Source: Gossypium raimondii
Lineage: Eukaryota; Streptophyta; Magnoliopsida; Malvales; Malvaceae
DNA: 64,000 nucleotides
Direction of reading: 5' to 3'
NCBI RefSeq assembly: GCF_025698545.1
Contig: NC_068569.1
Location: 1,054,001 to 1,118,000 of the forward strand
A program made the position numbers and the translations under genes. Of this stretch, positions 44,659-56,393 are shown piece after piece. The notes beneath the pieces were generated by a model. The model saw nothing but the letters and a program-made list of their open reading frames with translations. It was not told where the DNA came from and ran no database searches. Positions within the stretch are counted from its first letter, which is position 1, and every line of letters begins with the position of its first letter.

Positions 44659-47455
44659 TGTAACAACTTGATTTTCAGTGGTAACGGAAACGGTGAATCG
44701 AGGTCACCAATTTCGATGAGTAAGCTCATAAATTTTATTATTTAGTATTTACGAGTCAAATGTGGTTTTAGGAAGATTTTTTTTGAATTAGTGATTTGTG
44801 TTTTATAAAGATTTATTAGGTTAAATAGTTTAGAAAACGAGGTATTGAGACCTCAGTTCTATAAAATGAGTTGTAAACATTTTTATAAATATTTACAGTG
44901 TGTCATTAAAGTAGTATTAAAGTTCCGTTAGAAAATTTTAACGTTCTAATAGCTAATTAATTAAAAAGGACTAAATTGAAAAAGGTGCAAAACTTGCTAA
45001 AGTGATTAAATAGCATAAATGGTAAATAAGGGAGGACTAAAAGGGTAAATATGCCAAGTGTAATGGCTGAGGCAGCATGAGTGCGAAAAAAATCATGTGA
45101 TTCAAGGGCAAAATGGGAAATAATTGAAATTTAATTATCAAATTGAAAAACCTAAATGTTTCTAGACATTTTATTCATCAATTTTCTGTCCAAAAACACC
45201 ATTGAAGAGCTCCCAAAACTGGTTTTCACATTTCAGCTTCTTGTGAGTTTAATTCTTGCCTTTTTCTTATCATTTTTTTGTTTTTAAGACTTTTACAATT
45301 AGGTCCAACTAGCTATTTCATTAGTTTTTGATTTATTGAGAATTTTAAAAGTTACCATTGATTAATACTGGATATTTTTATGAAATAAAATGGATTTGGA
45401 GCTCTAATTTTGTTGTATGATGATTTTAATAAGTGATTTTGTTAGATATTGATTTTAGGACTAAATTGTGAAGAATTAAAGAATTAGGGTTTGGTATTAA
45501 ATTTATATGTATTAAGGGCTGTAAGATAGGCTATAATATTTAGATAAATTACCAATTGAGAAAAATTAGTTCATTTGATAGACTAATTAGTAAGGGACTA
45601 AATTGCAAATGTTGTAAAATTTGGGGTAATTGTGTAATTTTAAAATTGAGGTATTAATTCTGAAGTGAATTGGAACTGATATATATGCTAATTAATGAGT
45701 AATTTTGTATTTTAGATCAAGAGTCCGTAGATACTGTGAAAAGGGAAATTAGTAGAATAGTCCTAAACTTCTACAAATTTTACAATTTAACCTGTAAGTT
45801 CGTATGGTTAAATTTTATTAATTATATTGATTTGGTGAATGATATTATGTATTTTAGTATATTGTTGAAAAATGAAATTTTGTTAAATTATAAATTTGAA
45901 GTGAATATCCAGTTTAAATAGAATGCGAGATTGAGTACAATCGTTGTGTGGCGAAAGATAGCAAAGGAAGAATTGATGACAAATTACCCAAGTAAATCGA
46001 GGTTCAAAATTTGTTGCGAACTTTCGTGATTACTTTTCGTTTAGCTCTCTCGAGCTTCTGTTTAACTCATATAAGTTTTCGTTCAACCCTAATGGGTTTC
46101 CATTAAGCTCTTTTGAGCTTCTGTTTAACCCTTTTGAGATTTTGTTCAGCTCTTATGAGTTTCCGTTCAACCCTTATGGGTTTCTGTTTAGCATTTATGT
46201 GATTCTATTCAGCTTTCAGGCTTCTGAAAACGATGTACTCATATCCGTAAGCTGTTCTCCGATTTGGTAAGACTTGATAAGTGACTTATGTAATTGAAAT
46301 TGAAAGATTTATTGTTTATTATTGATATTGATTTGAAATAAGTGAGTTCATCATTTAAGTTTGTGATTGACAGGAAGATTGCATGAGTAAATTTGAAAAT
46401 TTGATTTGTTATATTCGGTTCAGTAAGATTTATGTTTAACCTATTGAACTTACTAAGCTTTATTAAGCTTAATTGTGTTGTTTAATGTCCTTGTAGATAA
46501 CCGTGAGGTCGGGAGATCGAATCAACACATAAAGTCACACTACCCAGCTCATCCTGGTAGTCTTTAAAACGTATTCTATGGTTTTTATGGCATGTATAGG
46601 GTTGGAATAGTTTTAAGTAAAGTTAGTTTGTGGAAATGTTTAAAAATCACATATTGTTATATATTTCCCACCAACTTATATATGTATGATTTAATCATGC
46701 TTGATATATGTTTAGAGTGGTTAAATGATGGATAGCTTATAGGCATATAGGTGAATGTGTAATATATTTTAATTGGTATAATAAATCAAATACGTGGTTT
46801 GATCAATATGGTAAATTAAAAATGCTAGGATGTCGATGGTAATAACATATGTTTAAAGCTTGATTTAGTTGTATTGAGGGATTTGTTATGGCTTATGAGA
46901 GTGTAATTTGAAGTGTTTAGGTTGGAATTTAAAAATGGGTGAGAAAAGTGGCCTTGAAATGGCCAATTTTCGTCCACACAGGCAGAGACACGGACGTGTG
47001 TCTCAGTCGTGTATGACACATGCCCAAGCACATGGGCATGTGGCCTGGCCGTGTGTCCCTTACATCCTTAAAATTTAGAAACAGAATGCTCAGGTTTTTG
47101 CACACGGTCTAGCACACGGGAGTATGGCTTGGCCGTGTGACCCTTGCACATTAATTTCATAACACACGGCCTGGCCACACAGGCGTGTGTCCCCTGCATC
47201 TAAGAAAAATTTTGAACTTTTGGGAAAATTTTTGAAATTTTGGGAAAAATTCTCTAAGTTTCCAGTTTAGTCCCAATTTATTTCTGATGCGTATTTTGGG
47301 CCTCGAGGGATCATACAAAGGACAATATTAGTGATTAATGATTGGTTTCTGATAATATATATTAAATGTTATGAAATGCTTGTATTCAAATCTGAAAAGT
47401 TTGGTAATGCTCTGTAACCCTGTTCCGACGACAGATAAGGGTTAGGAGTGTTACA
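44659..47455 (+). repeat. LTR of the right arm
   Basis: A 2797-bp LTR from TGTAACAACTTGATTTTCAG to GGTTAGGAGTGTTACA. The 21-bp unit array (reversed) lies at 46035-46210, and repeats of the CCGTGTG kind at 46970-47190. Confidence 0.88.
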
Positions 47456-47460
47456 ACCTT

Positions 47461-48682
47461 AAAATTCAGACCAATTTGTTCAAGTCTTAATATAGGTACA
47501 ATTGCCAAGTTCAAATATTAACTTGGACAAAAAAAAATCAAACCTTAATATAAGAACAATTATAAAGTTTAGGTCCTAACTTGAAAAAAAATAATTTAAG
47601 TCTCAATATCAAAATAATTGCTAAATTTAAGTTCAAATATTGATGTAACCATTCTATATTTTGGTTGTTGATTACTGAGTTAATTTACTTACTTATATGA
47701 TGTATTCTAGTTTTTGCAGAATAAAATGCATTATTATAAAAAGTTTATAATGAAAATTAAATTATTACAATACATAAATGAATTAATGATTTAAAAATAT
47801 TAGAGTTTAGATGAGAATAAATTTAGAGGTAATTTATACAGGTTGAGAATTTAAAATAAAATAAGAATCTATATTATATTTATAAAAAAAATGAGAGTCG
47901 AATATAAAATTTCAAGCGACTCTTGCAGGAATTGAACCTCTAGGCTTCTTCTGCAACTGTTTGTTTGGTTAATGGTAATCTTTAACTTATTATAAATGGA
48001 TAAAATTTACATCCTAATTTCAAACAAATAACATGTTGACTTTTAAATGAAAAATTAGGAATAGCATGGATTCCCAATAGATTGGTGAACCAAGATTATT
48101 ATTATTTTTTCAATGATTCAGGCCTGGTCCAATACAATTTAAGTAAGCTTACACTAGATCAGTGGCTCGCTTTCAAGCCCATTAGTTTTTTATGCAATCA
48201 CAAATCTGACTCTTACTATTTATATTTTTTCAAAAATATTTGAATTGTTATTTTTTAACTGAATATTGACTATCTTTTTTTGAATTTTTATAAAATTATT
48301 TTTTATATTTTTCTAATTTTGAGTTATGTTATATATTTTTGAATATTTTTATAATTATTTAATTATTTTTGAAATTGCATATAAAACAAAATAATTCACA
48401 TAAACTGGTACACAGGTTTTCACATCAGTATCATCAAAATTTTAATATTTTAATCCATACTTTAGTTAAAAACAATTTGACTATTTTTAAAAGATTAATA
48501 ATTAATTTAAACTTAAAATTAATAATATTAAAATAAACAAAAAAAATTATAAATATTAAAAACTAAAATTATCATTACAACTTATGTAAAAAAAACCAAC
48601 GCAAATCATATATATTACCGGCAACTGAGTAGAGACATCATCTCTGTTTCTTTATTTGTAGAGTTAAACGAATACAAGGTGT
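47461..48682. other. Intergenic, with a degenerate tandem repeat at its start
   Basis: 47460-47650 holds imperfect repeats of about 60 bp built on aacttggacaaaaaaa and aacaatt. The rest is AT-rich without genes. It includes the CRR6 3' flank. Confidence 0.5.
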
Positions 48683-50094
48683 TCAATCGAGTGGTTGTTG
48701 ATCAATCAAGTCAAAAAGTTCATCTCCAATCCCAAACCCAAGCATCCTAGCCATGTCACTCGTCTTCAGTCGAGGTTTTGGAATGCCTTGCTGTTTCAAC
48801 CATGAGTATACTACGAACACCTTCTTCATTATGAACAATTCCAGTGCCTCTGGATTAAATACAACCCCCATTCTCATACTCATCTGCCATTAAAAAGACA
48901 TCCCAACATTATTAGGCTATGAAAAGCTCTCATTTCTCAAATCTATTACTGGATGGTAGTACCTGATGGGGGACTAACATGGCTGCATAACGGGCTAATT
49001 CCCCAGCTCGCCAGTCTAACAACACAGGGAGCCATGGATACACAGCATCAAGCCTTACAAACCATAGCCTTATATCAGGAAATTCTGACAATTCTCTTGG
49101 ATCATGTGGATCATCTCTGGTATAGTTTATTGTAAATCCAATTGTTTTTTCAAGATACTCTTTTGGTTCAGCTGTAAACATTAGTTCCATCAGTAATTAA
49201 ACAACCTGATCCAAATAAAAGAAAAAAGAATTGGAGTAAAAATACGATGGTATTCCTGGTATTAGGAATTAGATTGATTTTTTTACTAAAGAAAAAGGAC
49301 AAATTAATCTCTGTATGTTAAATCAAAAAGTAAATTAATCTTTCTCTCAAAAATTTCATCAATTTCCGCTAGTAAAAACCGGTTCCTATGACACACTATG
49401 TTGTCCGGTTATTCCCTCAGTTACACCAGTTTTTTAATAATAAAAATAGAAGAAATTTTTAACTAAAAAGACGATTTACTTTTTTTATCTACCAAATAGG
49501 AGTTAATTTACTCATTTTTTTAATTATAGGTAAAATATAATCGAACTCCAAGTACAATATCTTTTATATGATCCGTTTGTACCTGATAAAGGGGAAGTAA
49601 TTCCGGTGGCACTTTGAAACGGGGACAAATCAAGCCGCCGTATAACATCATTATCAATAATCACTTCAAGTCGACCTTCACTAGGAGGCATTGGAGGCTC
49701 AGCTTGAGAGGAATCTGTAATGCAACAGTTTCATATATCAGATTAGACCCTGTTTTGCAGCTATCGTTTTACTCAAAGATTACGCTAAAACTGAGCAAAA
49801 AATCAAAACCCACCACTGAAATTATATAATCTTAACATAAGACAAGAATTTGGCAATGAAATTCAGTTACTTACCATCCTCATCACCATACAAGGAGAGG
49901 TCAAAATTTCCAGAAGGATTGAAGGAAACTGAGGGTGCAAATTGTCCTCTTTGTCGAGTGAAGTGGGAAATAGGCAAATTAGGCATTAAAGCTGAGATGG
50001 GTTTGAATGAAATCCATGGGGATGAAGAGGGATTGTTGATGTTGTGTTTGAGGGAAGGAGAAAGGGGAAGTAAAGGATTAAGGGCAGTAGCCAT
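48683..50094 (-). CDS. CRR6: CRR6, chloroplast NDH complex assembly factor
   Basis: Four exons on the minus strand: 50094-49875, 49714-49583, 49171-48963, 48883-48683, giving 253 aa. The first 60-70 residues (MATALNPLLPLSPSLKHNIN...) are Ser/Pro-rich and transit-peptide-like. The conserved part reads SEGRLEVIIDNDVIRRLDLS, PREL then FPDIRLWFVRLDAVYPWLPV, LLDWRAGELARYAAMLVPHQ, MGVVFNPEALELFIMKKVFV and LKTSDMARMLGFGIGDELFD. This matches the DUF1817 family, shared with cyanobacteria. In Arabidopsis its member CRR6 (CHLORORESPIRATORY REDUCTION 6) is a stromal factor needed to assemble NDH subcomplex A. Intron 2 carries a decayed MITE. The gene is head to head with the methyltransferase gene at 50976. 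Confidence 0.9.
49235..49572. mobile_element. Decayed MITE in a CRR6 intron
   Basis: The left end (agtaaaaatacgatggtatt, ttaggaattagattgattt) and the reverse complement of the right end (aaaagatattgtacttggag, ttcgattatattttacc) resemble the long inverted ends of the PTAC14-intron MITE at 3667-4039. The target-site duplication is no longer clear. Confidence 0.45.
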
Positions 50095-50975
50095 GGACTG
50101 TGTTATCTTTATGGTCAAAATGCAGTTATTATAGTTTTGATTGTGTTATTTTGGTTTCAGATATTTTTATCTAAGTTATTACTTATGCTAGCGGCCATAT
50201 GTTTTTTTTGAAGCTCCATATCATATCCGTTGTGTGAGGTTTTTTGTAGGGTGCAGCTCAACCCTATCTATTATTTACATGTTCCCCTTCCCTGCTTAAA
50301 ATATATTGGAAGGGTATATCAATATATATTTTTTTTAATATTAACAATCCACTCCTCTTATTTTTCTTTTTCAAAATATCTTCCCACCTGGCAACATAAA
50401 AGCTAGCAAATTAGCATCACAATATCAACAGAATTTTGTAGAATTAAAAAAAATCTCTATAAATAAGGAAAGTAAGTTTAATTATAAGGATGATATTGTA
50501 CTTAATTTTGATTGGTATATTAATAAATATAACCTCAAATTTTACCAATTTGCTGAATTTATATATTATTTTAAATTTTATCAAATTTTTATTTTTCTAC
50601 TATTTTTTAGAATCAAGATTCATTAAATATAAGTATTGAATAAAATTAATTTATTCAATATGAAAAAAATTGGGAGTGAGAGTGGAGACGTTTTACCTTT
50701 TATTTGGTGTGGGATGAAAATTAAGAGTTGATGTGGACAAATACTAATCATAAATTAGAGTTGGTATATCAGCAATGGAGATTTTCCTCTTATATTTTAG
50801 TAGAGGAGAGTATCTCCTCTCCCATGGTTGCTGACGTTTCTGCCACTAATTTCACAGGAATATTAAACACTAACCGACGAGCATATTACATAGCATTACC
50901 CAAAGCTCCAACTTTTGCATAAACCACATTTCTAGAGAATCAGTGAGTCAACCTTTCCACTTTCCCTTCTCTTTA
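50095..50975. promoter_or_regulatory. Shared divergent spacer between CRR6 and the methyltransferase gene
   Basis: These 881 bp separate two start codons pointing away from each other. It must contain both promoters. No coding sequence is recognised. The middle is very AT-rich. Confidence 0.5.
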
Positions 50976-53206
50976 ATGGCGATTGCTCCACCCTACCTTC
51001 GCCCTCTTCACAAATCTCTGTTCCCGAAGTACCCTTCTCTTTCTCATGATTCTCCGTTTCGCCCTTCCCTCTATTTTTCTTCTCGACCCTTCCGCCTCAC
51101 TGTTCGGGCGAGCTCCGCTGTCGCTTTGGAACAGGTAAACTCCTCCATTTCAAAGTAATTGAAAGGTTCAGACTTCAGATTAATTATAAATTAAGTTTTT
51201 TTTATTTACTCTTTCATGTGTTGCAAATGCGATGCTTCTTTTAAGGTGATACTGAATTTATAGAATTCAGATGCTGTATCATATTACCGCTTAACATGCA
51301 TAACATAATTGTTCCATAGAAAATTCAGATGAACAAAAACTATTTTCTTTTTTCAGGATTTAAGAACTCAGGCTACTCAGCAGAATCAAACAGTGGAAAC
51401 TGAGTTGTTTTCTTGCCCTGTGTGCTATGAACCACTGATCAGAAAAGGCCCTCCTGGTTTAAACTTGTAAGTTACTATATATATATAGTAATTATACAAA
51501 GGTATTAATCTTTTGATCATGTTAGTGTATGACATCTAATTGATTTTCAAAACTTGTAGGGATGCTATCTACCGGTCTGGATTCAAGTGTAAGAAATGCA
51601 ACAAGTCATACTCAAGTAAAGATGTATTTCTGGACCTGACTGTCACTACTGGATTGAGAAACTACACTGAAGTCAAACCTGTTAGGACAGAGCTATTCCG
51701 GTATGTATAGTTAACATACAGATACGGATTTACATTTGGTACCTTTAGACAGGGCTGGTTGAGTGTTCTATGTTAGGATTTAAGTTAACAGGTAATGGAA
51801 ATTCCTGAATTACTATCTCTTTTGGAATCTGATTTAGCTAGAAAGATTATCGGCATTTCGTGACTGCACCAATGAACTAGTGTTCAAATTACAAATATAT
51901 CTGTGTAAAGGTATTGTTTTACTAGATCATGCTTTCATCTTTTCTAGGAGTCCTCTTGTATCGTTTCTCTATGAAAGAGGCTGGCGTCAAAATTTTAATC
52001 TCAGTGGCTTCCCTGGAGCTGATGAAGAGGTAAATCTTTTACAGGTTTCATAGACCCCTTGCAGAATATTAATCTGTCTGTATGCAAATATCGTTTTTTG
52101 GACCCCAATATGATTCTTCCTTCCAAGTGAGCTGATTTAATATATGCTGCAATATCACCAAAATCCTTAATATTGTATGGCTTATTTGTTTAGTTTGTTA
52201 CATTGCTATTCATGTCTAACTTTATGTTTTCAAAATAGTGCAGTTCAGAATGGCTCAGGAGTACTTTAAACCCGCAGAAGGTGGCACTTTAGTGGATGTT
52301 AGCTGTGGAAGTGGTTTGTTTTCCCGAAAATTTGCTAAATCAGGGACATATTCTGGTGTTATTGCACTCGATTTTTCTGAAAACATGCTCCGGCAATGTA
52401 ATGATTTCATTAAGCAAGATGCATCTCTTTTAGCTAGGTAATCATCTCTACCTCTTTAATTTTAAAAGTTGAAGCAGTCATTGCAAATACCAGTAGAGGT
52501 TTATATTTCTTCTCGTGCCAAGAGCTGATCAATACTTCATCGGAATTTGCAGCAATATTGCTCTTGTCAGGGCTGATGTTTCCAGGCTACCATTCTCGTC
52601 CGGTTCTATTGATGCTGTACACGCTGGTGCTGCCTTGCATTGCTGGCCATCTCCTTCCAATGCTGTAAGTATGATTAAATTCATGTCTCGTAGACTGAGC
52701 TACAAAATTCCTCTCAGCCTGAGTTTTAAGATGATAAAGTATCTCGATAATGCAGTTTTTGACATAGCATGCTACTACGGGTCAACATCTCTCTGAGCTA
52801 AAAAAACTTCTTATAAGGTCACTTGCTTTTATTATCTTCAGATTGCTGAAATTAGTCGTATATTGAGAAGTGGTGGAGTCTTTGTTGGAAGCACTTTTCT
52901 TCGTTATACTTCTTCTACTCCCTGGATAATACGACCTTTCAGAGAGGTACAGTGTTTCCGGTTGTGTTTTGAATTTTGGTGCTGTGTATTAGTCTGTGAC
53001 TCTGTTCTCCTTTTGTGCGGCAAACATGCTGATATCTAGAACAATTTAGCACTGGCTAACATTCTTATTTGTTGCAGAGGGTTATGCAAAGTTATAACTA
53101 CCTCACAGAGGAGGAGATAGAAGAGGTATGCACAAATTCGGGTCTTACCAACTTTTCGAAGAAGGTTCAGCGATCTTTCATAATGTTTTCTGCTCAGAAA
53201 CCTTGA
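50976..53206 (+). CDS. Chloroplast-type SAM-dependent methyltransferase (At2g41040/At1g78140-like)
   Basis: Eight exons: 50976-51134, 51357-51466, 51560-51700, 51948-52029, 52244-52437, 52553-52664, 52842-52946, 53078-53206, giving 343 aa. The N-terminus MAIAPPYLRPLHKSLFPKYP, rich in Ser, Arg and Phe, looks like a transit peptide. A small zinc-ribbon-like part follows, FSCPVCYEPLIRKGPPG and GFKCKKCNKSYSS, with paired Cys. The class I methyltransferase fold has the SAM-binding motif TLVDVSCGSGLFSRKFAKSG, the acidic ALDFSENML and the post-motif VRADVSRLPFSSGSIDAVHA. The C-terminus includes LRSGGVFVGSTFLRYTSSTP. The Arabidopsis relatives are plastid (plastoglobule-associated) methyltransferases of unknown substrate. 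It is divergent from CRR6. Confidence 0.9.
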
Positions 53207-55167
53207 AGCTGGGTTTGGATCTTTGAATATATATAGTGCTTTGATATGTTTTACAATATTATTTGGTTATACAGGAATCACTAAAAAGAAAACCTTGAAA
53301 CAGATTATAATGTGGTAAAGATGGAATGTATAGTGCATGCTCAATTTCTTATTAATGCAAGTGTTGCCTGATCGACCGATGATTGTGTAAATGCTTTGAA
53401 ATACTTAGTTAGTGCTCAATAATATTGAGTATATGATGACATTGTGGTGATCTAAATTAGATATCTGACTGCAGTTTCCCTTTTATTTGTTGCAAATGAT
53501 TCGCCGAGATGGTTAAACATGATTAACTCCTTGTTTTTGCTGTTACCTGCGATGTAAGCGTATCTTAATCGCGCTCGGGTGAGTTTTGAATACGAATATG
53601 CGTTTAATAGGTATACTCAATTTTAAAATGTAATGGATACGAATATTTTTAAAAAAAAAATATGAATCTGGATAATAAATTATGAGTTATACCTAGGTTG
53701 CAATGATAATAATCTTATATTGCTCATAAATATATAACAATGTGTAATATGTTCATAAATAGAACGTGAAATATCAATTTCGTTTATAGTGTACATTTAA
53801 AAATAACTGTTCATAACTTTACCAACTTAGGCACCCTCAAAAATATAGAATTAAAAGAATAACTTCAATATATGTTATTTTCACTTTGATCATGATTAGT
53901 GTCAAATTAATAATTAAAATGTTATTACTTTGGTTGATTTGTGGATGTCCAAAAGATTTAGCAGACATTGGTCACGAGTTAACTTTTAAATTTTTAGCAG
54001 ACGTTGAGTAACAAATAATTTATTATTCATACATTCTAAATCCTAAGCTAGAATTTGATACGAAACTAGGCATTCTATAGAATCTTTCATGTATATAGGG
54101 ATTAAAGAGTAAGATTAGGGCTTTGAATTTGGTAGAATTTTTTTTTCAAGTTAGACTCTCAATTTGTCAATTATTTGTACATCGGGTCCGAACTTTAGAG
54201 TTTTCAAAGAATAACTTGGACAAAAATAATTTTAAGTCCCAATGTGGGAACAATTCCTAAGTTCAAAACTTAACTTAGAAAAAATTCAAACCTCAATGTG
54301 GAAATAATTATCAAGTTTAGGGCTTAACTCGGATAAAAAAGAGTTTAAGCATGAATGTCAAATTAGGCATTTCATAGAATCTTTCTTTTATATAGGGATT
54401 AAAGAGCATTTGACAAATTTTCTCATCTCGAGACAAGCTTTTTTTCAAATTAGCCCTTGAATTTTGATAATTATTCTCTCATTAAAGCTCAAACCTTAGG
54501 GTTTTTAAAGATTAACTTGAACAAAAAAATTTTAAGCCTCAATATTGAAACAATTATCAATTTAAGAATCTAACTTAAGTAAAGAAAATAATAACCCAGT
54601 GTAAAAATCAGGGTGATTTAAAGTAAGAGTAAAACGTAAAGAAAAAGTTGAAGTAGACGGCTCACATTCACTTCCACAGTCGCATTCCACCTTTTGAAGG
54701 CTTTAAAAGAAAAAAACTTGAGATTCCCGTACTTGTTGATCTGGCGTCATACCAACCTTAAAACAAATTACCAGTTGCAGTGAAAAAAAAAACCCCAAAA
54801 GGAACAGTGCACGTGAGCCTAGGCTTCGGTAACAACGCAAAGCATACACAAACCATATAAAAACTGGATTATTAATACGAATCTTTTCTAAAGTAAATTA
54901 ATTAACAAAAATTTCTAAATAAATCCCAATTTATATTATCTGACACAGAACAAAGTTGTTGTGATTGAGTCAGTCAGTCACACATGTAAGAAATATAAAG
55001 GGACAGCCGGTGAGAGAGACCCCCTCGTGCATCATCATCTTATTTTTAACTGCTTTGCCCTTTGACTACCCAATGGTGGAACCATTTTTTGTCAGTTTAA
55101 GACGCATTGGATCCCCTGCACGTGGGGAAGCATGCTGCCCTTTTCCCCTAATTTTGTTCTTTACTAC
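53207..55167. other. Intergenic
   Basis: It holds the methyltransferase 3' flank and AT-rich sequence, with a degenerate tandem repeat at 54140-54400. A 3-kb run with no supported gene begins here and includes the next element. Confidence 0.5.
54140..54400. repeat. Degenerate tandem repeat, about 55-60 bp unit
   Basis: Successive blocks contain aacttggacaaaaataat, aacaattcctaagttc, acttaacttagaaaaaa, aataattatcaagttt and cttaactcggataaaa. The same repeat type occurs at 47460-47650, and inverted at 39370-39530, on both sides of the palindromic retroelement. Confidence 0.6.
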
Positions 55168-55175
55168 AATTTATC

Positions 55176-56385
55176 TAGGGGTGAGCATTCGATCGAATCG
55201 AATCGAATCGAATCGAAAATTTTCGAGTTAATCGAGTTTTCGAATCTCATTTTATCATCCTAACTTTATTTGAAGTTTTCTCGAATCGAGTCGAGTGAGA
55301 TGGAATTCGAATCGAATCGAATCGAATATATTTGTTCGAGTTAAATTTTAAAAAATAATTTTGGGTCCTTGTAACCATTATCACCCATCGTAATAAAATT
55401 TGTCCACCTTAATCAAATTTTTTATTAACTTTCATCACCTCATAATTTATTTATTAATTTTTTATATCTTGGTTAGCTTATTTGTTTGCTTAGTTGTTTC
55501 AATTATCTTGGATTCTTGTCACTATGTATTTTGGAATTAAAATATATTAAATATAAAAATATGATTTTTAAAATTTTATTTTAAAATAAAATTTGAAATT
55601 GATATCAATATAAAATTTTAACACGAATATTTTATGGCATAATTAAGAATTCAATTTTAATATAAATATTCAATATGACTAAACAATTCAATAATATAAA
55701 TAATATAAAATGTGAAATTTAATTTAATAATATAAATAGTAGATATAAATAAAATTATTACTATTTATGTTTAGTGATTTTTGGATAATTTTGATTTTTA
55801 TTTGAGAGTAAAGGGTGAGAAGTAAAAGTTTAGGGGAAAATAAAAGTTTTGGGGAATAAAAGTTTGAGGAAAGTAAATAGGGGAGTAAAATTTTGGAGGA
55901 AAATATAAAAAAAATTGGAGGGGGAGGGTTTGGGGTAGATGGGAGGTGGGATGGGAAGAGAATAAAAGTTTTAGGGAAAAGTGGGAGGAGTAAAATTTTG
56001 GGGAAAATAAAAGGTTTTGAGGGTTTTGAGAGTAAAATTTTGAAAAAAAATGAATGGAAGAGTAAAATTTTGGTGGGAAATGGATTTTGGGTAGATTGGG
56101 GGTTGGGAGGAGGAGTAAAAGTTTTGGGGGAAAAGTGGGAAGGAGTAAAAGTTTTGAGGGAAAAGTAAAAAAGTTTGGGAGTTTAGGGTAAAACTGTAAA
56201 ATATTATAGTTTGATATTCGAATTATTCGAATTATTCGAGTTATTCGAATTCGAAAACTCAACTCGATTCGAACTCGAAATTCGAAAAAAAAATTCGAGT
56301 TGATTCGAATAACTCGATTCGTTTAACTCGAAATTCGAATTTTTTTTCGATTTTTTCGAGTCGAATCGAATTTTGCTCACCCCTA
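55176..56385. mobile_element. Non-autonomous hAT element with simple-repeat ends and a purine-rich core
   Basis: It starts TAGGGGTGAGCATTCGATCG and ends with GCTCACCCCTA, so the terminal inverted repeat begins TAGGGGTGAGCA. The target-site duplication is a perfect 8-bp AATTTATC (55168-55175 and 56386-56393). The ends are built from TCGAATCGAA-type repeats that pair with each other. At 55800-56190 lies a strongly G/A-rich array built on gagtaaaattttggggaaa-type units. There is no transposase. Confidence 0.88.
55800..56190. repeat. Purine-rich degenerate minisatellite inside the hAT element
   Basis: Units such as agtaaaattttggggaaa, agtaaaagttttggggga and agtaaaagttttgaggga recur about every 30-40 bp, almost without C. 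Confidence 0.7.
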
Positions 56386-56393
56386 AATTTATC

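Larger units (their letters stand above)
39537..47455. mobile_element. Palindromic Ty3/gypsy element: two 3' halves head to head
   Basis: Left arm, reading the minus strand: integrase end, PPT, LTR, ending at 39949 and extended by a second LTR end at 39537. Right arm, reading the plus strand: integrase end, PPT, LTR, ending at 47455. Both outer termini are LTR 3' ends: TGTAACACTCTTAACCC on the left is the reverse complement of the GGTTAGGAGTGTTACA type on the right. A perfect 5-bp direct repeat ACCTT flanks the whole (39532-39536 and 47456-47460). The arms are inverted while the 5-bp flanks are direct, as expected for one integrase-mediated insertion of a palindromic cDNA. The arms differ from each other by roughly a fifth in the integrase part, judged by eye. 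No gag, protease or reverse transcriptase is present. Confidence 0.8.

Noticed and set aside
47915..47985. tRNA-like arm (ggttcaattcctgc on the minus strand)
   Set aside because: Only the T-arm-like part fits. No acceptor stem or anticodon arm could be built.
54965..55231. 88-codon frame before the hAT element
   Set aside because: It runs into the transposon terminus and shows no domain. It is probably accidental.
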